Position numbers and translations under genes: made by a program. A stretch of DNA of 64,000 nt from Microbulbifer variabilis (GTDB lineage: Bacteria > Pseudomonadota > Gammaproteobacteria > Pseudomonadales > Cellvibrionaceae), in the NCBI RefSeq assembly GCF_023716485.1, contig NZ_CP092418.1:727001-791000 (forward strand), in the 5' to 3' direction. Shown piece by piece: positions 27,126 through 36,205 of the stretch (positions are counted from its first letter, which is position 1; each line of letters starts with the position of its first letter). A model generated the notes under the pieces. That model made no database searches. It had not been told where the DNA came from and worked only from the letters and a program-made list of their open reading frames with translations.

Positions 27126-28757
27126 TTATACTGATACTTCTTGAGGCCAGAGGTGTTGTGCAAATTGCTGCCGCAAGTCTTTCTTGCTAATTTTTCCCGT
27201 AGCGGTATGGGGGATTTCTGAGGTGATAATACAGTCATCAGGAATCCACCATTTTGCGAAGCGCCCGTGAAAAGCGGCGAGAATCTGCTTGGCTTCGAGC
27301 TTTCCGTCGGTCTCTGGCACCACGATCAATAGTGGCCGTTCGGCCCATTTTTCATGAGCGACACCTATAACTGCTGCCTCGGCAACACCATCAAGGGTTA
27401 TAGCGAAATTTTCAAGCTCAATGGAAGATATCCATTCTCCCCCAGATTTAATCACATCCTTGGTTCGGTCGGTGATGGTCAGATAGCCTAAAGAGTCTAT
27501 AGTGGCCACATCGCCGGTATCAAACCATCCGTCCACCGTGAGCGCAGACTCTTCGGCTTTATAGTAGCGTTCGCAAACCCAAGGGCCTCTTACCTGTAGT
27601 GTGCCAAAAGCAATACCATCGTGAGGAAGGGGGCTGCCGAGAGGGTCTACAATTCGCATTTCTACTCCAAACCCCGCACGGCCCTGCTTCAGGCGTAGGG
27701 CCTTGGCTTCATTCTTAGGTAAATATTCATCTATGCGGGCATTGTAGGTACCAAGTGGGCTCATCTCTGTCATACCCCAGGCATGATGGGTATAGACACC
27801 ATGCTTTTCTTCAAACTCTTCCATGATACTCCAAGGGCAGGCAGAGCCGCCGACGACCACACGGTTCAAGCTAGAGACCTTTTCTCCACTTTCACGCAAG
27901 TATTTGAGAAGTGCTAGCCAAACGGTGGGCACGCCAGCGGCGATGGTGACTGACTCTTGTTGTATAAGTCTACTAAGCGTTTCACCACAACCCATTTTAG
28001 GGCCTGGTAAAACTAACTTAGCGCCAACAGCAGGTGCCGCGTAGGGAATGGACCAAGCATTAACATGAAACATGGGCACTACGGGAAGGATGGCTTCATC
28101 GCGGCGTATGGCGAAGACATCGGGCATTAGTACCCCGTAGGTGTGCAGTGTCATTGCTCGGTGAGAGTAGAGGACTCCCTTAGGGTTCCCTGTAGTGCCG
28201 GAGGTATAACAGAGAGCGGCGGCACTTTGCTCATTCAATTCCGGCCAGTGGAAATCGCCAGAATGATTATCGAGAAGCTCTTCATAGCAATAGTAATTAT
28301 GTAGAGTGCTTTGGGGCATATGAGCCCTGTCGGTTAAAACGATGAAACCCTCTACGCTGTTGAGTCTATCAACCATTTTTTCAATAAGCGGAACAAACAT
28401 TGGGTCGATAAACAGCCAGCGATCTTCGGCATGCTCGACAATATAATGAATTTGTTCCGGAAATAAGCGTGGATTGATGGTATGGCAAACAAATCCACTA
28501 CAGGAAGTCGCATAGTAGAGTTCAAAATGACGATGGTCATTCCAGGCCAGAGTGCCGATACGATCTCCATTGTTAGCTCCAAGTCTGGCTAGGGCCTGGG
28601 CAAGTTGGGCAGAGCGTTTAAAGGCCTCTTTGTAGGTGTAGCGAAACTGAGAATTATCCGTAGTAATGGAGACAATTTCACTATTGGGTGAATTACTCAA
28701 GGCGTGCTGCATGATACCGGTTAGGGTAAGTTGTGACTGCATCATCATGCCGTTCAT
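27126..28757 (-). CDS. AMP-dependent fatty-acyl-CoA ligase (medium/long chain, AlkK-like)
   Basis: 543 residues of the acyl-adenylate-forming family. The phosphate loop [12 protein letters not shown] lies at ~190, the A5-type motif [15 protein letters not shown] at ~325, the A7-A8 hinge [16 protein letters not shown] with [17 protein letters not shown] at ~420-445, and the C-terminal catalytic Lys in [14 protein letters not shown]. It activates fatty acids to acyl-CoA; sequence style and length fit the AlkK/medium-to-long-chain group. Start is the first ATG (28757), preceded by GGAGC; ATGs three to five codons later are alternatives. It is likely a single gene, and its neighbours (crotonase, GDPD) also fit lipid use. 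Confidence 0.9.
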   Translation of the reverse strand: MNGMMMQSQLTLTGIMQHALSNSPNSEIVSITTDNSQFRYTYKEAFKRSAQLAQALARLGANNGDRIGTLAWNDHRHFELYYATSCSGFVCHTINPRLFPEQIHYIVEHAEDRWLFIDPMFVPLIEKMVDRLNSVEGFIVLTDRAHMPQSTLHNYYCYEELLDNHSGDFHWPELNEQSAAALCYTSGTTGNPKGVLYSHRAMTLHTYGVLMPDVFAIRRDEAILPVVPMFHVNAWSIPYAAPAVGAKLVLPGPKMGCGETLSRLIQQESVTIAAGVPTVWLALLKYLRESGEKVSSLNRVVVGGSACPWSIMEEFEEKHGVYTHHAWGMTEMSPLGTYNARIDEYLPKNEAKALRLKQGRAGFGVEMRIVDPLGSPLPHDGIAFGTLQVRGPWVCERYYKAEESALTVDGWFDTGDVATIDSLGYLTITDRTKDVIKSGGEWISSIELENFAITLDGVAEAAVIGVAHEKWAERPLLIVVPETDGKLEAKQILAAFHGRFAKWWIPDDCIITSEIPHTATGKISKKDLRQQFAQHLWPQEVSV

Positions 28758-28977
28758 TTAAAGCTCCTATTATTATGGTTTTTAGCATTTGATCTATATA
28801 GGGTTGTGCGGATCGATATTTATGCCTTGCTATGAATGAAGAATAAAAAAGAATACATTGTACTGTGCATAAGTTGTGAATATGTTTCTATGCACTTAAT
28901 TAAAGTATCCATACACCACTGATGTTACTGGCATAGAGTGTTCTTCAATCGTGAGTAAGGTAGACCAAGGGGTCTCT

Positions 28978-29100
28978 ATGGAGAATGAAAAATTCTGCAC
29001 GTATAGTGAATTCCGTAAGTTATTATTTAATTTTCCATACGGTATTTCTCAGGTATACAGAATATTGCTACAAATGCCAAGAATAATTGAAAGGTGGTAG
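28978..29100 (+). CDS. Possible 40-residue small protein
   Basis: ATG at 28978 preceded by AAGGGG at suitable spacing, reading MENEKFCTYSEFRKLLFNFP onward to a TAG at 29098-29100. Basic and rich in Leu, Ile and Arg, with no signal peptide. It sits alone in the 348-base gap between the acyl-CoA ligase promoter and the 3' end of the M48 protease gene. I do not recognise it. It may be a true small protein, a remnant of a longer gene, or chance; the ribosome-binding site is the only positive sign. The rest of the gap shows nothing clear. Confidence 0.25.
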   Translation: MENEKFCTYSEFRKLLFNFPYGISQVYRILLQMPRIIERW

Positions 29101-29105
29101 CTTTT

Positions 29106-30566
29106 TTACTGGATTATTTTGATCCATTCACCGGGCTCTGGTTCGCCCCGAGGATAATAACCATTGAGAAGTCGCAGCTGTTCCTCAGCATATTCACCAA
29201 TTTCCATGTGTCGTGCCAGGGAGGAAAAGGTAGTTTTTTCTGTGGCTTTTACGTAGCGCAGTCGTCTTATATCCTTCTCTACAATATCGGTTTCCCGCAA
29301 GGGTCTGAAACTGCGAATACTGGTTAAAAATAGTGTGTCATAATGTTCAAGATCATCTTTTTTCTGCGATGATGCATTGGCCACTTTACCTTCCAGCATA
29401 AATTGACGGCTGCCGTAGTAGATAATTGCAACCCGATCTAGATCAATATTATTCTTTTCAAGTGATGGGACTTTACCTGTGTGTCCCTCTAATCGGTATT
29501 GATTTAGTTTTTCATCTTGTTCCAGCTTGCGTAAATCGTACTGCTCACGCAAGGCCATATCTGCGGGTTGATTCCCCTCACGTTTAGCGACCTTAATCGT
29601 AATTGTTGCTGATTGGTCAGGAGCTGTGCCTACGATGGAGGAGCGTTGATTGGCTACTGTCCAACCATCAGGAAACAGCAGTGAGAAGCCTAAACGTTTA
29701 TGATTAAAACGATTTTTATTGGATTGCCTGGCATTATCACCGTAAACAAGACCATCAGTTTTTTCACGGTAATAAGCTACTTTAACATCCTTGCTCTCTT
29801 CAGGTAGGGTACCTGCGGCCTTGACTACTTCCTGTAGACGAATATCGTTGCGTGGGTGAGTAGAAAAAACGCCATGATATGTCTGCGGTTTTTTACCCTC
29901 CACACGCGCCCGTCTGCGGGCGAAGATTTCCTGATCTTTTAGTATGCCAATTACATTGAGCATTGCGGTGGGATCATAACCGGCTTTGAACATATACTGC
30001 GCACCAAAGCGGTCTGCCTCCAACTCCATTTCCCTCCCATAACCTTTCACCGCAGCAGTACTCCAGAGATTTGCTGCATCACCAACAACCCGGCTACCTG
30101 TTACCAATACAGATAATACTGATGCGGCACTGGCACCAGTGGCAGCGGTTTTTTGACGAACGGCATGGCGTGCAGTGATATGGCCTATCTCATGGGCGAG
30201 CACAGCTGCCATTTCTGCTTCGGAGTGAAGGTAAGTCAGCAGGCCGCGATTGATATATACATAGCCTCCAGGTAGGGCAAAAGCGTTGATATCCTGGCTA
30301 TCGATAATCGTGAAGTGATACTTGATGTCGGGCCTATCGCTGGCTGCCGCTACTTTTTGCCCTACGTGGTCAACATAGGCGGTGAGTACTGGATCCTGGT
30401 AGATAGGGGTGCTTTCGATCAGCTTTTCATGCATTTCTTTGCCGATAGAAATCTCTTTATCCTCAGACATCAAGACCAGATCGGGTCGGTTGGTGGCCGG
30501 GTTGAAAGCACATGCAGTACATACAAGGACCAATAAAAAGACGTACCACCGAAAGAAATTTTGCAT
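29106..30566 (-). CDS. M48-family metalloprotease lipoprotein (BepA/YfgC-like)
   Basis: 486 residues with a lipoprotein signal (LVLVCTAC), so probably an outer-membrane-facing periplasmic lipoprotein. The zinc motif is HEIGH at 125-129 in LAHEIGHITARHAV, with the third ligand in EMELEADRFGAQYM. The following region FKAGYDPTAMLNVIG and FSTHPRNDIRLQEV is typical of M48 proteases of the BepA/LoiP type that degrade misassembled outer-membrane proteins. The C-terminal ~170 residues are family-specific and end in YYPRGEPEPGEWIKIIQ, similar to a LysM-like tail. GGAGG precedes the ATG. Last gene of the large minus-strand cluster, 28 bases after the preceding stop, so it probably handles quality control or maturation of that system. 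Confidence 0.85.
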   Translation of the reverse strand: MQNFFRWYVFLLVLVCTACAFNPATNRPDLVLMSEDKEISIGKEMHEKLIESTPIYQDPVLTAYVDHVGQKVAAASDRPDIKYHFTIIDSQDINAFALPGGYVYINRGLLTYLHSEAEMAAVLAHEIGHITARHAVRQKTAATGASAASVLSVLVTGSRVVGDAANLWSTAAVKGYGREMELEADRFGAQYMFKAGYDPTAMLNVIGILKDQEIFARRRARVEGKKPQTYHGVFSTHPRNDIRLQEVVKAAGTLPEESKDVKVAYYREKTDGLVYGDNARQSNKNRFNHKRLGFSLLFPDGWTVANQRSSIVGTAPDQSATITIKVAKREGNQPADMALREQYDLRKLEQDEKLNQYRLEGHTGKVPSLEKNNIDLDRVAIIYYGSRQFMLEGKVANASSQKKDDLEHYDTLFLTSIRSFRPLRETDIVEKDIRRLRYVKATEKTTFSSLARHMEIGEYAEEQLRLLNGYYPRGEPEPGEWIKIIQ

Positions 30567-30594
30567 TAACCCTGCCTCCCTGCTTATTTATTGT

Positions 30595-31257
30595 TTAAGA
30601 ACTGCTGCCTGCTGCGGGTACCAAAAATTGCTGTAGTTGTACGGCCATCCCTTTACAAGCATTGTTTTGTACCCGTGCGATCAGGGGGATTGGTATTACG
30701 ATGGCGGGCATATAAGATGTGCCTTTGGCATCTGCGCTCAGCTTTCCGGACAGCTCTCGATCGCGAAAATCCCATACTGATGCTTCATAGTCAGATTCCT
30801 TATCCCAGGTACCGAAACCGAAACAACCAGCTCCGCCAGTACTGATCGTGCAGCTTATTGAGCCGGCACTGGCAGTGGTTTCTGTGGAGCCGTCTATCCA
30901 GACGATGTATTTCACCCCATAAGACTCCATTCGCTCACGGACCTCCTTATTTTCCATAAGGCGATCGAGTGAACGCACATGCATGGGGGCGGTTCTTGGC
31001 TCAAACCAGGGATACATAAGATCGACAAACTCTTTTTCGGGAATAATATTAACCCCCATCTCAGGATTGTGTAATTCTCTGCCGACACAGTCGATAAGAT
31101 TGGGTTCTGTTTCGTAATCACTGGAATGGCGGCGCCCTAATATCACCACGGAATCCCCAGCCGCAAGTTCACCATCGCTACGTCTGTATTCATCAATAAC
31201 TACAGTGGTGCATCCGCTAAGGATGAGCAGGGATATAACAATTAATGGCTTGAACAC
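30595..31257 (-). CDS. Hypothetical lipoprotein, 220 aa
   Basis: GTG start at 31257 with AGAGGG upstream; an ATG is not available near the signal. The N-terminus FKPLIVISLLILSGC is a lipoprotein signal with lipobox LSGC. The mature protein has no family I recognise: a first part with ELAAGDSVVILGRRHSSDY and GMKYIVWIDGS-like beta strands (GVKYIVWIDGSTETTAS), a Cys/Gly-rich turn CTISTGGAGCFGFGTW, and a second beta-rich part EASVWDFRDRELSGKLSA. This pattern (a conserved nucleating strand followed by WDF) resembles envelope lipoproteins such as LpoB/GNA1162-like folds, but that is a guess. Eleven bases separate it from the upstream lipoprotein gene; same operon. Confidence 0.7.
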   Translation of the reverse strand: MFKPLIVISLLILSGCTTVVIDEYRRSDGELAAGDSVVILGRRHSSDYETEPNLIDCVGRELHNPEMGVNIIPEKEFVDLMYPWFEPRTAPMHVRSLDRLMENKEVRERMESYGVKYIVWIDGSTETTASAGSISCTISTGGAGCFGFGTWDKESDYEASVWDFRDRELSGKLSADAKGTSYMPAIVIPIPLIARVQNNACKGMAVQLQQFLVPAAGSSS

Positions 31258-31268
31258 GATGAAACCCT

Positions 31269-31937
31269 CTATTCAGCCTGTGGGGACTTTACTTTAAATT
31301 CCTGTAATGACGCAGATCTAATCCTGCCAGAGAGAAATGCCTGTAGCTCGGGAACCTTTTCGAAACCTGTATATAAGGTTGCACCTGCATCGCGAAGAGC
31401 AATATTGATTGCCTGGGTTAAGGCCTGCTCTTGGGACTGTAAAAAGGCGGTTGGTGTTTTACCGTAAGCAGTGATCACCCAGTTGGCAACTTGGTTTCCC
31501 TGGGAGTCATAGGCGTTCATATCATATTTGATCCACACCTCAAAAATATTGACTCTTGTTTCTCTGGGCATGGTGAACTGAAGTTCACGGACTTCCGGAA
31601 CTATAACAAGCTCAACATTAGCGGGGACATCCTTAGGGTATTCAGAAAGTGAGATAGTATTGACAAACATAGAGCGGAGAACTGTTTCAAATAGATTTCC
31701 CTGTGCTCTACCAGTATTTATTTTCCATTCCTCTCGGTCCTCACTATCCTCCTGATAGGTATAATTTTTGAAATCCTCGCTCAGATAGATACCCACGGAG
31801 AGTGGAAATTGATGACCTACAGGGGCGGGATAGTTTCCTTCAACCTGAACCGTATGGGAGCAGGCCGTAACCATTAGAGAGAGAAAAACCACAATCGCCA
31901 GATGAAATGTGGGTGTCTCCTTTATCCTGTGCTTCAT
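31269..31937 (-). CDS. Hypothetical lipoprotein, 222 aa
   Basis: ATG at 31937 with AGGAG seven bases upstream. Signal with lipobox VTAC (LSLMVTACSHTVQVEGNY). The mature domain alternates strands and helices (FPLSVGIYLSEDF, then VELVIVPEVRELQFTMP, VWIKYDMNAYDSQGNQVANW and EQALTQAINIALRDAGATL). The pattern of a polypeptide that collects a short-lived ABC-type auxiliary-lipoprotein fold (like LptE or YajG-type proteins) is possible, but I cannot assign a family. It ends at 31269, eleven bases before the next lipoprotein, and follows the second vWA gene by 23 bases. Part of the envelope-complex operon. Confidence 0.7.
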   Translation of the reverse strand: MKHRIKETPTFHLAIVVFLSLMVTACSHTVQVEGNYPAPVGHQFPLSVGIYLSEDFKNYTYQEDSEDREEWKINTGRAQGNLFETVLRSMFVNTISLSEYPKDVPANVELVIVPEVRELQFTMPRETRVNIFEVWIKYDMNAYDSQGNQVANWVITAYGKTPTAFLQSQEQALTQAINIALRDAGATLYTGFEKVPELQAFLSGRIRSASLQEFKVKSPQAE

Positions 31938-31960
31938 GCATGACTCCTGATAACAATCAG

Positions 31961-32965
31961 CTAGCGAAAATCATTAAGTCCAACAAAAGTGCCACCATTA
32001 CGATAGGTTAGTTCTCTCATCAGCGCGGCAAAACGTAATCCGGTAGTTTGCAAATGCGGAGGCCTGGAAAACTGTATTGGGAACCCTACTGCGTGGATGC
32101 GAATATTGCGTTTACCCTCTCCATGTTGGGCATTGACTCGATCCACAGCCAACATGACATTGCGAATTGATTTCCCTGTAAATTCATCACCTAATACATA
32201 GATGCTAATTTTTTTACTGGGATCGTAGAAACTACGCACGGCTTTTTGTATGCCCTCTACAGGACTAGAGTTACTGAAAGGGTTCCATGTTTTTAATCGT
32301 TGGAGGATCGCCTGGCGACGTCCAGGGGTATCGGGGATCCACTTGTTGCGGTAATTGAAAAACATGTAATCCCCCATGTCATTCATTACCTGAATACCTT
32401 TGACGTTGGGATACAGATCTAAAGTATTGACCATTTCCGCCATCATGCGGTCCCAACCATAGTTAAACATACTGCCGGAGGTGTCGATAATGAAAAGAAT
32501 GTATTCACTGTCGACTGGTATACCACCTATGACATTATTTTTACGCTGGTAGTTTTCGCCGAGTAGGCGACGCATTTCTTCGGTCATCGTCTGAAGAGCG
32601 ATCGTCAACTCACCCTTCAACTTGCCTTCCTGGCTTTGTCCTTCCGTTTTACTGGCGTAGACGGCCTGCAGAGCTTGAAGTTCTCCACGTAGATTGGCAA
32701 TGCGCTTGCGCTCAATGTCAATCTGCTCGCGCTTGGCGTTGAGGTCCCGGTTGAGGACGGTGGTTTCACCACGAATTTCTGCGATTTGTTCTTGAAGCTC
32801 TATAACCTGAGCCTCCAGATCTATCTCCGCTTCTTCCAATACAATGGGCTCGGCTGTTTTGGCAATCATTAACAGCAATACAATAGCGCCAAATCCACAG
32901 CAAATGACATCGAGAAAGGAGATGCTGAATTCTTCTTGGCGTTTTTTCTTTGAAGAACCAATCAT
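31961..32965 (-). CDS. ExbD-like membrane helix - coiled coil - von Willebrand A protein (second of two)
   Basis: 334 residues from ATG 32965, whose ATGA overlaps the stop of the upstream vWA gene and has AAGGGA six bases before it. The N-terminal helix FSISFLDVICCGFGAIVLLL lines up with the ExbD/TolR helix (E. coli ExbD TPFIDVMLVLLIIF) and keeps the proton-path Asp (Asp19). Residues ~42-105 are a coiled coil. A vWA domain follows, with an intact MIDAS start DTSGS (Asp161-Ser165) after YILFII and a later YVLGDEFTG. Predicted topology: cytoplasmic N-terminus, one helix, periplasmic coiled coil and vWA. It is probably a stator-like partner of the ExbB-like protein encoded upstream in the operon. 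Confidence 0.8.
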   Translation of the reverse strand: MIGSSKKKRQEEFSISFLDVICCGFGAIVLLLMIAKTAEPIVLEEAEIDLEAQVIELQEQIAEIRGETTVLNRDLNAKREQIDIERKRIANLRGELQALQAVYASKTEGQSQEGKLKGELTIALQTMTEEMRRLLGENYQRKNNVIGGIPVDSEYILFIIDTSGSMFNYGWDRMMAEMVNTLDLYPNVKGIQVMNDMGDYMFFNYRNKWIPDTPGRRQAILQRLKTWNPFSNSSPVEGIQKAVRSFYDPSKKISIYVLGDEFTGKSIRNVMLAVDRVNAQHGEGKRNIRIHAVGFPIQFSRPPHLQTTGLRFAALMRELTYRNGGTFVGLNDFR

Positions 32966-34044
32966 GGCCAATCCCTTGATGGGGCGAGAAAGGATCCTTG
33001 AGTTTGCATGGCCAGTTTCCAGTATTCACTGGCCGCGAAAGGGTCGCCTTCCATTGGAGTGAGAATAATATTGATCGGAACATTCTTGGGAAGCACTTTA
33101 ACCGCACGTTTGAATAAATTACGGCGTTCCCTACCTGAGACAGTGGCACTTCTGGGTGGCTTCAAGCCTTGTGTAGGCAGGCCATCGGTGATCAAAATAA
33201 TGTTATCGGGTAAAGGTGTCATGGCGTGAATGGCATTGAATACCCTTTCTAAACTAGTGCCATTTTCTGGCACGATTTCATCCAATTGTTTGATTGCTTT
33301 ATCCAACTGGTCACGATCATCTACATTGAGCCAGCGATCTTCCGTCCCGGTGATTGCGGCGCGAAAAGATGTATTGAAAGTATAGATCTGGTACTGACTG
33401 TCTGGTGGTAACTGGGCGGTGAGCCAGGAAACGGTATTGATGGCCCGACGCCATTTTTCTGTCTGACGTTTAACCCTTGATGACATATTGCGGGCGCGAA
33501 TAACTTTGATAAGTTCATCACCGAGCATTGAAGCAGAGGCATCAAGTAAAATCAGGATGCGATTACCACCAAGTCGCAGCCCTGTAAGGTACTGACGGTC
33601 ACCATCTCCACTATATTTGCGCACATTGTTACCGAGCTTCTTATTTTCTTCCTCCAAGTCCTTTTTGGCCTGTTCTAATTTTTTGAGCTTGTCTTGTAAT
33701 CTTTTTATGTCTTCCTTTTCATCAATACTGTCTACTTCGGCAATATTGCCTTTTACCTCCTCTATTTGTTCGAGTATACGACGTGCAAGTCCTTGTGCCT
33801 CTGCGAGTTCATCGCTGACGATATCCAAGGTGTTGCGCGCCAATACAAGGTGCTCCTCCCCAATTTCAACTTCTTCTTGTAGCAGGTTGACTTCAGCGCT
33901 CAAGTCCTCAGTTTCTACTTCGATTTCGTGATCGGAGCCATGCTTAATAATTAGAAAAATTAGTGCAACCGCACCAAATCCACAGGACATGATGTCTAGA
34001 AAAGATAAGCTGAAGGTAGAAAAGCGACGCTGTTTACGTCTCAT
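32962..34044 (-). CDS. ExbD-like membrane helix - coiled coil - von Willebrand A protein (first of two)
   Basis: 360 residues from ATG 34044 (a GTG at 34056 is in frame). Residues 1-8 are basic (MRRKQRRF). The helix SLSFLDIMSCGFGAVALIFL keeps the ExbD-type proton-path Asp (Asp17) and shares the unusual FLD...CGFGA signature with the next gene. Residues ~45-140 form a long, strongly charged coiled coil. The vWA domain has DASAS at 168-172, an internal Thr (ENGTSLERVF) and NIILITDGLPTQG, so the metal-ion-dependent adhesion site looks complete. It overlaps the upstream Hsp70-like gene by 11 bases and the downstream vWA gene by 4, which implies coupled translation of the three proteins. Confidence 0.8.
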   Translation of the reverse strand: MRRKQRRFSTFSLSFLDIMSCGFGAVALIFLIIKHGSDHEIEVETEDLSAEVNLLQEEVEIGEEHLVLARNTLDIVSDELAEAQGLARRILEQIEEVKGNIAEVDSIDEKEDIKRLQDKLKKLEQAKKDLEEENKKLGNNVRKYSGDGDRQYLTGLRLGGNRILILLDASASMLGDELIKVIRARNMSSRVKRQTEKWRRAINTVSWLTAQLPPDSQYQIYTFNTSFRAAITGTEDRWLNVDDRDQLDKAIKQLDEIVPENGTSLERVFNAIHAMTPLPDNIILITDGLPTQGLKPPRSATVSGRERRNLFKRAVKVLPKNVPINIILTPMEGDPFAASEYWKLAMQTQGSFLAPSRDWP

Positions 34045-35338
34045 AGCGTTCCACACTGATTGCAGTTATGACGTCATGGCGATCCGCAATTCCGATCTTA
34101 TCTCCGGCGTTTAGGTTAACCGGTGCTGCAATTTCCTCACCGTTAAGCATCAGACGAATTCCCGCATCTACTCTTAATGCAAGACGCCCCGCATGGTTGG
34201 TAACCGTTGCTGCTGGGTGCTCAGGAGGGGTGGGAGTAACCTGAAATTTATCTTCGTGCCAGAAAACAAATAGTGGCTGTTGTGCCGCAAGGGCGCGATG
34301 GCCATATAAAAGATGTGTGGCTACGGCTTCTGAAGGTGCTTCTAAATGCAGGCTGATTTCACTTTCTGGGGCGGCTCTGACACTGCTCACTAATCGCAAA
34401 GCAGAGTCAGGACTGCGCAACTCTTTCCAGCGATTCTTAATAGATTGGGCAGTGCTGTCCCTGGATAGAAGGTGCATACGCTGGGCTATCTGCAGACCAC
34501 CGGGAATTTCTGCCCAGCGATGGGATATAAAGCTCACACTGCCACTATCTGCAAGGTTTTCAATCATTGCCCGAACACGGGAAAGAATAGGAGCTGTAGC
34601 GTCCTGAAGTTGGCGCAAAGATATTTTTGCCGTACGATCATCTAACTCTGCAAGAACTTCCCCCTGACTCATTGCGCGGCTGACCCACTGGGGCATCAAA
34701 TCATAGAGTTGCTGTTCGGATTCTGCAGAGTGCAGTGGATCAAAACGGCACTGCATAACGAAAGCATCCGTGAAAACTCTTGCCCAGGCCTCTTGAAAAT
34801 GACATAGGCCTGCATCTGCAACACTCTCCGATGATTTTACGGTGGCTTGGTTATCCACCGAAATACGGGAAACGAGAGTTTGATGTAGTTGCAGTTCTAC
34901 ATGCATTTGCAATCCAGCGGGGGCCAAGTCACCAATAGCAGCACTGGCAGAGTCAACCAGGCCAACCACATTCATATTGCTTTCTTTAATAATCCCGAGT
35001 AACAGCGCTAATTGCTCGCGGGTAAAATTGCCTGGTACTGCTAGCACCAATTCTTCGGGAAGATCACAGTGTTCGGATATTTCTTGTAAGTGGCAGTAGG
35101 CAAGATCGGCATGGTGGCGGCAGCGCTGGTTGGTTGATTTTAAAGATTCTAAACTCAGCCTTCGCCAAAACTGGTTGTTGACTTGGGTGGGGTGACTGCG
35201 GGCACGCATTTGCGCTGCGGTGCCTATGTGAATACGTCCCGGTTCAATTACCGCAATACCGGGGCTTTCCAGAACTTCCGTGGTATCGATAAAAACTCTT
35301 AAACCACAGTCATTGATTTCAAGGACACCTTGTCCCAT
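34034..35338 (-). CDS. Hsp70/actin-fold protein with lost nucleotide motifs
   Basis: 434 residues, no signal peptide, probably cytoplasmic. The order of segments follows the Hsp70 ATPase domain: an opening strand (GVLEINDCGLRVFID), IHIGTAAQMRARSHPTQVNN, the conserved ELVLAVPGNFTREQLALLLG followed by VVGLVDSASAAIGD (Hsp70 VPAYF...EPTAAAL region), and SHRWAEIPGGLQIAQRM near the position of the adenosine motif. The phosphate loops (DLGTT-like and DxGGGT-like) are not seen, so nucleotide hydrolysis is doubtful. The C-terminal ~90 residues form a separate small beta domain (ALRVDAGIRLMLNGEEI). It lies between the ExbB-like and vWA genes and overlaps the latter, so a cytoplasmic scaffold or regulator of the motor is likely. 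The family assignment is by pattern only. Confidence 0.65.
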   Translation of the reverse strand: MGQGVLEINDCGLRVFIDTTEVLESPGIAVIEPGRIHIGTAAQMRARSHPTQVNNQFWRRLSLESLKSTNQRCRHHADLAYCHLQEISEHCDLPEELVLAVPGNFTREQLALLLGIIKESNMNVVGLVDSASAAIGDLAPAGLQMHVELQLHQTLVSRISVDNQATVKSSESVADAGLCHFQEAWARVFTDAFVMQCRFDPLHSAESEQQLYDLMPQWVSRAMSQGEVLAELDDRTAKISLRQLQDATAPILSRVRAMIENLADSGSVSFISHRWAEIPGGLQIAQRMHLLSRDSTAQSIKNRWKELRSPDSALRLVSSVRAAPESEISLHLEAPSEAVATHLLYGHRALAAQQPLFVFWHEDKFQVTPTPPEHPAATVTNHAGRLALRVDAGIRLMLNGEEIAAPVNLNAGDKIGIADRHDVITAISVERYET

Positions 35339-35385
35339 GGAGTATTCCTCGCGGCGAATATCCGAGATGATAATTTTGAGTTCGG

Positions 35386-36180
35386 CTAGCTGATTTTGAG
35401 AAATCTCAGCAGGCGGTTATCGCAATAGTTCTGTGTATCCAAGACCAGTCTTTCTTGCATAAGCTGTAACTGGTGGGTAAAAAACATAATGACAATGCTG
35501 ATCACCAGGGCAATAAAAGTTGAGTTGAAGGCGACCCCAAGGCTTACGGTAACCCCGGCAATATCACCCTCTACTGCTTTATGGGCTTGAGAAAGTGCCT
35601 CGCCGATGCCGCGCACGGTTCCGATAAACCCGATCGAGGGAATTGCCCAAGTGATATAGCGCACCATTGCTAATTCCGAGTCGAGCCGATCGCCCTCTGT
35701 TTCGCACACTTCTTTCACCGAATTGGAAACTGCAGCCACATTTTTGGTAGAACCGAATCTTTGTAGCGCGGTGAGCAGTGCTCTTGGCACGAGATAACTT
35801 CGCTCCTCTTCGGGTAGTGCTTGTATGGGACGGGACAGGTCGCGGGTGTCTTCGGGTAATATAGGTGTGCCTTCGCTGATATTAAGAAGGGCTTTATCGA
35901 GCAGTTTGCGCTCGCGTATGCTGCGGTGTGCCTTTAGGCCCATGATTGCCATGGCCCACAGCATCAGTACAAAGCAAGCTTCTTGCTCGTAGTCTTTCAT
36001 CACAATATAAATGGAACGTTGCTGAACGTAGGTTTCTCCTGCAGCCTCCCGTGCAAGCTGTTCTTCTATCAAGGCATCTGCATTAGGGCGAATGATGGCA
36101 ACATAAATGGCGTGAACCAGGATAATAGATCCCAGCAGAGCAAATATCTGGAACACAAAGTCTGAGGATTTGAATTTCAT
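35386..36180 (-). CDS. MotA/TolQ/ExbB-family proton channel subunit
   Basis: 264 residues from ATG 36180; the longer frame to 36327 adds an unrelated basic leader and is rejected. Four hydrophobic segments: ~9-30, ~68-84, ~172-192 and ~209-234. The third has the family signature PSIGFIGTVRGIGEALSQA (compare ExbB/TolQ GLFGTVxGI) and the fourth GVTVSLGVAFNSTFIALVIS, so the Thr-containing proton path is present. The cytoplasmic loop between helices 2 and 3 is about 90 residues, as in the family. It should form the pentameric channel, with the two vWA proteins as its ExbD-like partners. It precedes the Hsp70-like gene by 47 bases and follows a small secreted protein by 25. Confidence 0.88.
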   Translation of the reverse strand: MKFKSSDFVFQIFALLGSIILVHAIYVAIIRPNADALIEEQLAREAAGETYVQQRSIYIVMKDYEQEACFVLMLWAMAIMGLKAHRSIRERKLLDKALLNISEGTPILPEDTRDLSRPIQALPEEERSYLVPRALLTALQRFGSTKNVAAVSNSVKEVCETEGDRLDSELAMVRYITWAIPSIGFIGTVRGIGEALSQAHKAVEGDIAGVTVSLGVAFNSTFIALVISIVIMFFTHQLQLMQERLVLDTQNYCDNRLLRFLKIS

Positions 36181-36205
36181 GGTGGTGCCCTTGGCGGCTT
36201 CTCTT

